DNA of 64,000 nt from Sabethes cyaneus (lineage: Eukaryota > Arthropoda > Insecta > Diptera > Culicidae), in contig NC_071355.1 of the NCBI RefSeq assembly GCF_943734655.1, forward strand, positions 210,203,103 to 210,267,102, written 5' to 3'. The position numbers and the translations under genes were made by a program. The notes beneath the pieces were generated by a model that saw only the letters and a list, made by a program, of their open reading frames with translations, made no database searches and had not been told where the DNA came from. Of the stretch, positions 55,860 to 64,000 are shown in pieces (position 1 is the first letter of the stretch; each line of letters begins with the position of its first letter).

Positions 55860-58785
55860 TGTCAAATGTCTTCAGATTGTAGTCATCAACCGGTACATTT
55901 TACGTCCCTGTTAGCACCCCGAAAGTTTGGCATCGTGGCACTGCAGGAGATCTGTCGCAAAGGCAAGAAGATGTTGAGGATCCGTGGCGGCAAAGCCCAA
56001 TTTTTCCAGAGTGGTGAAGCAACCAGCGAGCCGGGATTGTGCTTCGTAGTGTTGGGCAAAATGCAGGATCGCGTAATAGACTGGAAAGTGATCAACGAGA
56101 GGATGTGCGTGTTGAGGATAAAAGGCCGTTTCTTCAACTACACCATCATAAACGTGCATTGTCCACACGAAAGTAGACCAGACGACGAGAAGAAAGGGTT
56201 CTATGCGCAGCTGGAGGCAACGTACGACAGCTGCTCACCACGGGACATCAAGATCGTCATCGGGGATATGAATGCCCAGGTCGGCCGGGAAGCAATGTAT
56301 AGACCGGTGATCGGGCCCCGTAGTCTGCACACCGACACGAACGATAACGGCCAACGATGCATCAACTTTGAGGCTTCCCGAAGCTTGATGATCAAAAGCA
56401 CCTTCTTTCCCCATAAAGATTTCCACGTGGCCACCTGGAAATCACCTGACCAACGAACCTCGAACCAAATCGACCATATTCTCATCAAGGGCCAGTTTTT
56501 TCGAGCACGTACGCTCCCTACGGAGTGCGGATATTGAATAGGACCACTACCTAGTACCAGTACATGTGCGCTCAAAACTATCGACGGTTTATACCTCGCG
56601 ATAAAGTCGCCCTCCTCGGCTAAACATTCGGTAACTAGATAACCCGCGAACTGCCGAAAACTACGCGCACGTACTGGATAAAGCTCTGCCTTCCTCTGTG
56701 GAGCTAGATGTTTCGACCCTCGAAAACGGATGGAGTAAGATACGCTCGGGGGTCAACGAGACCGCAACCGCGATGCTAGGTGTGGAAACCTCGAATGCAC
56801 GAAATAATTGGTTTGACAGGGAATGCTAAGAAGCGAAAGAGAGGAAAAAAAGAGCTTGGGTAAACTATTTGGGCATATCCACGAGAGAGAATTTGGTCAA
56901 AGTATGGGGAATTTGGAGAGAAGTACCGATGAGCGAGGAATGAGTTGACCACGATCCTGAGGAGGAAAAAGCGCCTGAAGGAGGATAGAGATCGTGAAGA
57001 GCTAGAACAACTATTCTGGGCTAATGACACGCGCAAGTTTTACGAGAAGGTGAACCAAACTCGCAAGACCCACACACCAAAACCTGACATGTGTATGGAC
57101 GAAGGAGGGGATCTAATCACAAACGAGCGCAAGGTGGTCGACAAGCGGAAGCAGTTCTTCGATGAGTACCTCAATGGTGATATAGCAGCAGGAGACGCAA
57201 TGGAATATGACCTTCAAAGTACCTTCGGAGTACCTTCAAACGACATCAGCGTACCTGCTCCCGATCTCGAAGAGATCCGGTGAGAAACCGGTCTGCTGAA
57301 GAAAAATAGAGCCGCCGGAAAGGACCGACTCCTGGCAGAACACTACAGAAATGGCCAAGAACCGCTAGCAATGGCACTTCACTGGCTGATTTCAAAGATT
57401 TGGGAAGAAGAGAAACTACCAGAGGAGTGGACGGAAGGCCTAGTCTGTACCATATACATAAAGGGCGACCGGCTAGACTGGTGTAACTACCGCGGCATTA
57501 TGCTGGTCAACGCTGCCTCAAGGTGCTCTCCCAGATTTTGTTGCGTCGTCTATCCCCAATAGCAAGAGAATTCGTAGGGCAGTATCAGGCGGGCTTTATG
57601 GGGGCCCGTGCTACTAGGGATCAAATTTTTACTTTCCGACAAATCGTTCAGAAATGTCGAGAGTACAACGTGCCCACGCATCATATTTTCGTGGATTTCG
57701 AAGCAGCAGTTGATACCGTTAAACGCGAACAGCTATGGCAAATAATGCACGAGAACAGTTTTCCGGACAAACTGACGCGGCTAATCAAAGCTACTCTGAA
57801 ACGAGTGATGTGCTACGTGCGCGTTTCGGAGACACTCTCAAGTCCTTCAAATCGCGCAGAGGGTTCCAGCATGTTATTCAATATCGCTATTGAAGGTGTG
57901 ATCCGGCGAGCGGGCATCGAAACGAGAGGAACGATCTTCAGCAAGAGCAGCCAACTTCTAGCCTTTGCAGACGACCTAGATATCATTACTAGAAACTATG
58001 GGACGGCGGAAGCAATCTACGCTAGACTAAAAACGGAGGCTAGGCGGATAGGGTTACCAATAAATGCGTAGAAAACCATATAAATGGCAGCAAGAGGTTC
58101 CCGAGAAAGTAACGTTTGCCTCCCACGGACAGTGACTATTGACGGCAATGAACTGGAAGTGGTTGATAAATTCGTAAATTTGGGATCTCTGGTCACCACC
58201 GAAAATAATACGAGGAGATCCAACGATGCAATCAAGCTGGAAATCGAGCCTACTTTTCTCTCTGCAAGACTATTCGATCTACGAGCATACGCCACCGCAC
58301 AAAGCTGACGATGTATAAAACGCTAATAAGACCGGTAGTCCTCTACGGACTTGAGACTGTAACTTTGATTACGGAAGACATACTGGCAATTGCAGTTTTT
58401 GAACGAAAGGTGTTGCGGACTATTTTTGACAGAGTACAAACGGAAAGCGTAGAGTTGCGAAGACGTATGAATCACGAGCTATAGGCACTGCTTGGAGAGA
58501 TTCCCATCGTACACCGGGAGAAAGTTGGTACACTACGGTGGGCCAGCTACGACGCAAGGATGCCGGACGACTGTGTAGTGAAATCCAATCTCTTCAAGAA
58601 CCCCACCGGCACCAGGAATAGAGGGGCTCAACGTGCTAGATAGCTCGACCAGGTTGAAGCTGACTTGCGTGTGTCGAGACGCGCAACGAATTGGCGACGA
58701 GTAGCCCAGGACCGAGTACAATGGAGAGGAATTCTTGATACGGCAAGAGCAGCCCCGGCACTCGGCTGAATAAGTAAGTAAATGA
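55860..58785 (+). mobile_element. Nearly full-length dead RTE-like non-LTR retrotransposon
   Basis: Endonuclease 55,866-56,560: FGIVALQEICRKGKKML, IINVHCPHESRPDDEK, IVIGDMNAQVGREA, SNQIDHILIKGQFF and, after a frameshift, DHYLVP. Linker with PDMCMDEGGDLITNER, FFDEYLNGD. RT: EEWTEGLVCTIYIKGDRLDW, NYRGIMLVNAA, FVGQYQAGFMGARATRDQIF, HHIFVDFEAAVDTVKREQLW, SMLFNIAIEGVIRRAG, LLAFADDLDIITRN (active-site FADD intact), LEVVDKFVNLGSLVTTENNT, LRTIF, RMPDDCVV-N. It ends near 58,785 in a TAAGTAAG tail. Stops and frameshifts (for example 57,283, 57,535, 58,070) kill it. Domain order EN then RT with no separate ORF1 seen fits RTE-like elements. Confidence 0.9.
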
Positions 58786-58949
58786 AGAAAACATACTATT
58801 ACTTCCCACAAACTGATTGATTTCAGGCTGAGGGGCTCTTGCATTATCTATGCATAACTTTTTCAGAAGTTTTCTTCCTGCAGCCCAAATCCCAAACGGT
58901 CATAGGTTTTATTAACTCCAAGTAGTACCGAATTCAGGTACAAGATTAC

Positions 58950-59640
58950 AACTAACTAGCTTAACTCCATCAATGGGTATGAGCAGTCCGTAAACTGTGT
59001 AGAGCAATCGGAGCCTGCCTCAAAAGATGATCATTAAGACTGCCACAATGGCGTTTTAATCCAATACCCTTGCGGCATACAAGAAAGCCTCGCTGCTTGA
59101 TCTGCCCAGGGCCTCGCGCGTTATAACGCCGACTCTGATAACGGAAAGTCTTTGGAGCACTTTAACCATCAAATGTTAACCCTTTATAAGGCAGTGGCAC
59201 TATATTACCACCAACAAAAATTTTTTATTTTGATTATATTGATATCATTATAGCGCATCATGGCGCAAAACAAATATTTTTCGTTGGTGGCAATATAATT
59301 GCCACGGCCTTATAAAGGGTTAAAACCGATGTTTGCGCCATGATAGGTTCTAACGTCTATGGTATCCGAGAACTGCCTTCCATCAATCAAAACGTGGTCA
59401 ATTTGCGAGTTTGTCGGTTGTGGTGATCTCCGGGTATACCGTTACGGGAGGCTGTACCGAAAGTAGGTACTTCGTATGGCCAAATTTTTGGAGGCAGCGA
59501 AGCGAAAAGTCAATGAGTCGTCGGCCATTTTCGTTCGTAAGCGGGTGTGCGCTGAGCTTATCAATAACCGGTCGGAATTCCTCCTCCTGGCCAACCTGAG
59601 TGTCGAGGTTTCCTTTCACGGCAACTTTACAATTCGGAAT
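58950..59640 (-). pseudogene. Non-LTR endonuclease relic interrupted by a MITE
   Basis: Minus strand: GNLDTQVGQEEEFRPVIDKL, SAHPLTNENGRRLIDFSL, DHVLIDGRQFSD, TIDVRTYHGANIG, MITE, HLMVKVLQRLSVI. This is the C-terminal half of the RTE-like endonuclease (GD-NAQVG, IDHVLID, SDHHLM). The MITE lies exactly between NIG and HLM. Confidence 0.78.
59175..59324. mobile_element. TTAA-flanked MITE (piggyBac-like)
   Basis: TTAA then CCCTTTATAAGGCAGTGGCA at the left; TGCCACGGCCTTATAAAGGG then TTAA at the right. The TTAA target and C3/G3 ends are the pattern of piggyBac-type elements. Both arms are about 50 bases. Confidence 0.87.
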
Positions 59641-59984
59641 TCGGATTTTTATGTCTCAACATGTCAGTTGTTCTAAGCTTTATTGCGCACACAGACAGCT
59701 TTATTACACAATTTAATTACGATTTTTTACTATAATTTTGGCGTTCACGAGGTTTTCTACGCGAAATTTGAAATTTACACCGTTTTCACATGATTTTTAC
59801 ACGATTTTGGAGTATACCCCGTTTTAATTTAAACGGACCGTATCCTTCGCGTTAACAGTGACTTGAGTGTAATTTGAACTTGAAACTGGACTTATATTTG
59901 AACTTAAAATCGTACTTGAAAATGGACATGACATTGAAATTTAAATTGGATTTGAAACTGGATTAATTTACTAATTGCAAAAAT

Positions 59985-62600
59985 GTCGGACAATTGAATT
60001 TACACCTCCAGACGTCCCAGTTACATGAGAAATTGTTTGGTTTTACTTTTAAGTTTCAATTTTTAGAGCCACGTGCTCCTGTGTACCCCAGACCAGGGCA
60101 CGCAAGTGCTGGCGAAACCCACATTTGCAATACCGCATTCTACCCTCCAGTCTAATTATTAGAACTGTTCCGGTGTAGAACGAATGCTTTGAAACGCCAC
60201 TCGTCACTGGGCAGAAGGAACGTTGAAAACCAACCTTAAACTTTATCGTGTTCTGTAATATACCATAATTTTTATTAAACGCGTCGTAAAATGATACTTT
60301 ACCGACATATAATCAAACATAATTCAATAAAAAAAATCGTAAAATTAATTAAACAAACACTTTGCCGCTAATGGATTAAGTTAAAGGAAAGTTCGTAAAC
60401 CTTACGGTTTTCTAGCGTCAAACTTTTAATAATTCAGGGAAGGTGTCGCACACATTTCAACCATTAGAAGTTCAAATCCAACCACGGTACCGTGCCTTTC
60501 GAGGACACGGAGCATACTTTCGGTTGCATGCCGTTCGGAGTTGTCGCTGCCACCAGTCAGTGAGTGCGAGCGACTAATCAGACAACTGACTGACAGCTTC
60601 AGTTGGACAGGAAGCGTAATTTGCTAATTAATCAGTATCAGGATGTACGGGCAACCCTCGCTCCGACAGACTGTCGACTGTCGGGAACAGTTAAAGCCGT
60701 CTGTTAAAGTATACCTAAAGTAATGAAAATTATGACGCAATAAACTTTTCTACTTAAGGTATATTTGAGTTGTTTAGTTACCAAACCTAGCAAAAACAAT
60801 TGAATGTGCGCTCCTTTGTTTCGTTTTTGTAAATCATTAATTGAGCATCATACGGAATTTAACGGTTTCATTTCCACCAAAACTAGTATCAAACGAAACG
60901 AAAACAGCAAAAAAAAAACAAACTGAAAGTCATTACAATTTTATTCGCAATTATGAACCGGTTGACAGCGAGTAACATTAGAGAGGTGGGAAAATTCGCA
61001 CCCCTCATGAATAATTTTGTACCCAGTAGCACCGTGCGTCGCCGTTGCTATTTATTTCACTCGTCGGCAGTGTGTAATCATCCCGGTTCGTCCAGACCGC
61101 GGAGACATGACAGCATCCCAAAACAATCGCAACTCAGCATGTCACCTCGGCATCAGCAGAAGCGGGAATCCACTGTGCTCTGCTTCAACCGCTAATCTGT
61201 CAATCAAAATCTACTCACTTACAGAGCGGTGTGGTCTTTTCGCACTCTGGGGAAAAGGAAAAAGGCTCTTTCGAATGCAATAAAAATAGCACGACGAAAC
61301 CCGGGAAAAGCGTATCAAAACAGCCGAGAAAGAAATGAATATCTTCTCTCATCTGTGTCAATTAAATTCCAATCAAAAACCATGAAATTTGTCTTTATTT
61401 TCTCGGGCAGGTTTCCCTGAGTGTAGGGTGAGACGAGGTAACGGAACGTTTTTGTTTGTGTCCTCCCGGACAGACCTTAACTTCAGCTTCCAAATTAAGC
61501 CCCTATTCAACCGACATTTTCCCGGCATCTTCAGGGTCCAGGCCGTATTTTACCGGCCAGACAGAGGCAGCGCAGCGCAGTTCCCGAGGGGTGAAAGATC
61601 ACAATCGTTCTTTTTACTACCACCCGAAACGACTCGCTAAGAAGACACGAAACTATCGTCATCATTGTCGTCTACTTCGTTGTTAATCACCATCACCATC
61701 TAGTCAGGCAGAGCCGTTGCGTTTTCGAACAACAACGACGGGTAGCATGAAAACGTGTGCCCAAACGCATTCCGTATCAGGCGTCAGGCCACACAACCAA
61801 ACGCTGGAGTCTATCAGTATTCGGTGGTCACCATACGGCTCGGTGTGCGCGCCTATCGATGCACACAAATCGAACGCTCACGGTGGTGATTTATCGACCC
61901 CATTTGGGCAGTTTTATCTTGTTTTAATTAATTGAGATTATTTCCCCACCCCCCTTCCCTCTCTGTCTCTATCTCTGTCTCGTACACCCGATCCACGTTT
62001 GGAACATGTTGTCAACCGATCCCCCGGTGTATAACGGAATCCAGCGCCGGACAGCGGCCAAACAGCCAGCCAGTCAGCTCGTTTCGGTCGGTGGTCATAG
62101 ACTCGGCAGTCGCGCCCGTAGACCACTGCGCCGCGCTGCGTGGTCTTCAGCAGGTTCACGTCCGATGGGTGGTGATGGATTTGATAAATCTGCTGAGTTT
62201 TGAAGAGGTGAACTGGCTGGCTGGGATGGCAGGCTGGCTGTTGGCTCGGGCCGGAGACGAGCCGGAGGTATTGGTTTTCAATTTCATCGGGAAATAAAAA
62301 TTATGTTAATTGAATTGTTTTCGGAGAAGATTTATGTTTCGACGGGAAAACATGTCGTCTCCGAACGATAGGAAAAGGGTTTCGGTTTCATGGGCCCGAT
62401 CCTCCACCCGATAATTGCGTATCCAAAAGTGAAACCGTTGTTCGGTTGATACAGTATTCAGCATTAGCCTTTTGGGCTGATCGTCATTGGCGCTGTCTTC
62501 CTGGAAAATGGTTTCCAAATGAAGTTATACCTATTGTTATGTGACTTTCAAACTGGTAGATAGTACTCATTTTTTTTGTATAGAGATGATATTTTGGACA
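59985..62600. other. Low-repeat noncoding stretch in T-box gene territory
   Basis: No transposon recognised. Locally GC-rich (60,480-60,700; 61,000-62,280). The small open frames show no family match. As this lies 5' of the visible exons, upstream exons or enhancers could be here; none can be proven from sequence alone. Confidence 0.4.
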
Positions 62601-62636
62601 AGACTTCATTCGCACTTTGAACCAGTACCATTCTAC

Positions 62637-62893
62637 ACGGATAGAAATCTCCAAAATGAGTAAAATGACTCATGATTTCAGGTTTTTAGATTATGTTTTA
62701 TGAAAATACACCATGAATAATAATCATGATATCACGAACTTCTTGCAGTACAACACAACGCAAGATCATGAACTATTATTCATGATTCTGTGCTGCCTGA
62801 TATGGCAGTTCAGTCATGATTTGATAGCAATTCAAACTTGATGATTTCATGATTTTATTCATGGTATCGGAATCAGATTTCTTTCCGTGTAAT
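62637..62893. mobile_element. MITE family 2 copy, most complete
   Basis: Inverted ends TACACGGATAGAAAT and ATTTCTTTCCGTGTA; internal palindromic CATGAATAATAATCATG and CATGAACTATTATTCATG. It is the longest of three copies in the window. Confidence 0.85.
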
Positions 62894-63329
62894 AACTTTT
62901 TCCGGCTAGAAGCCTTATTGTTGGTAAACACAGAGTTCAGTAGGAAGTAGGAAGTCACTTAAGTGTGTGGCACAAATTAATAATAAAAAACGCATTTTGA
63001 AACGAAAAAACCCTTCCGATAAATTAGACCTCCGCTCAGTACAGTTGTTAAGTAATTACTCGGAAATCACGTTTTGATCTACGTGCAATGAAATAGCCTT
63101 TGGTTTGACCTGAGTAACGCATCAAAAGTTGTCATTTTTTGACAATAATGTTGAATAAACATGACATACCATAATACTGGGTGCGTGACGAATGTTTGCA
63201 GTAAATTTCAAATAGCGATTACTCATGCTTGCGAAACGATATTCAGATATATCTGGTAGCACTGAATAACTTATACTGCTGGGTGTTAGATGTAAACTCA
63301 ACACTGTTTGAGTAAACTAAATTAGGAAA

Positions 63330-64000
63330 TCAGTCAGCCGTCGTCGTTCTATTGCGCGCCAGAGCAAGCGTAAAAGAGATAGTTCGGACGGTAAAAGTGT
63401 CGAAAAGAACAGTGTAACTACTATACAAAGGAGGCTTGGGAAAGTGATAAACTAACCTATAGTCACACCTACCCGGAAGGCATACAAGTGCCGTTCCATT
63501 AACGCTGAACGGAACAGGGTTAAAAAATTGGAAAGAATGATTGAAAAGAATCCAGCGAGGTCAATGAGGTCCATGGCTCGGGAAATCGGATGCACGGACG
63601 GACTTCTCAATCCTACGAGTAATGGCCAAAAATCTTGGTTATAAGTCATATGTGCTACACAGAGGTTAATTTATGAATGCTGCCACCAAATCACGGCGAT
63701 TTGAGAAAGCTAAACATCTTCTGAGTCGGTTGAAGCATCCTTATCATAATGATTCTGTCATCTTTTTCTCTGATGAATTCAAACATTAATCAGGATCAAA
63801 AGGTGAATCGAAAGAATGGCAGATGGCTTGTACCAGAACGTAGTCAGGTTTCTATCTTCATGTCGAAAAAATTTTCGACCCATGTGATGGTTTCAGGCGT
63901 AACGGGTGGCAACTAAAATTTTGGAATTTTTTTCTCAAGCTGTCAAAAAAAGACAAAGATACATGAAGAAGATCTGATTTACTGAAATTAAAGATACATT
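63330..64000 (+). pseudogene. Tc1/mariner-type transposase relic, cut by window edge
   Basis: Scattered plus-strand frames: NPARSMRSMAREIGCTDG (helix-turn-helix region; typical mariner text is NPA-S-R-MARE), AKHLLSRLKHPYHND-like sequence, VIFFSDEFKH (second catalytic Asp region), NRKNGRWLVPER, VMVSGVTGG. Frameshifts and stops are frequent. The C-terminus lies outside the window. IS630-Tc1-mariner by pattern; family uncertain. Confidence 0.72.

Overview
The window is a piece of a TE-rich insect genome, most likely a culicine-type mosquito. The evidence is a single spliced host gene with a dipteran-type protein, a 13.4 kb intron, and a dense mixture of element families: RTE-like and Jockey non-LTR elements, BEL/Pao, Penelope-like, Helitron-like, tRNA-derived SINEs and many MITEs. 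The species cannot be fixed from the sequence alone.

The only host gene I can support is a T-box transcription factor of the H15/midline (Tbx20-related) type on the minus strand. Three consecutive coding exons are visible: 48,725-49,010 (N-terminal half of the T-box), 35,111-35,355 (C-terminal half) and 33,806-34,295 (C-terminal tail and stop). They join in frame through consensus splice sites. Exons upstream of 49,010 were not found and probably lie beyond the right edge. Most of the right half is therefore intron; everything left of about 33.4 kb is downstream flank.

Layout. 0-1.6 kb: degraded non-LTR element with an endonuclease domain. 1.8-3.6 kb: imperfect tandem repeats and a Helitron-like element. 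3.6-6.9 kb: BEL/Pao polyprotein relic split by an RTE-like insertion with a 14-bp target duplication. 6.9-12 kb: MITEs, long hairpins and a SINE. 12.3-15.6 kb: degenerate arrays, including 2.3 kb of strongly purine-rich repeat. 16.0-17.8 kb: hAT-like element with 8-bp target duplication and an RTE relic inside. 18.0-19.6 kb: RTE-like insertion carrying a TA-flanked MITE. 20-26 kb: mostly low-repeat DNA (possible regulatory sequence). 26.2-33.3 kb: SINE, a 45-copy pentanucleotide satellite and several RT relics. 33.8-35.4 kb: T-box exons. 36-48.7 kb (intron): SINE, palindromic elements, a Helitron hosting a foldback element, an RTE relic, a Penelope-like element with a Jockey insertion, and a second Penelope-derived element. 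49-64 kb: palindromic elements, a 2.1 kb pogo/Tigger-like element, a degenerate array, an almost full-length but dead RTE-like element, a TTAA-flanked MITE, low-repeat DNA and a mariner-type relic.

No cellular pathway is encoded here beyond the one developmental transcription factor. The main interest is the clear record of nested insertions (many with readable target duplications or empty sites), hammerhead-ribozyme-like motifs in the Penelope-derived repeats, and several element families that look worth cataloguing. Clade names of degraded elements are by pattern recognition and carry the stated uncertainty.
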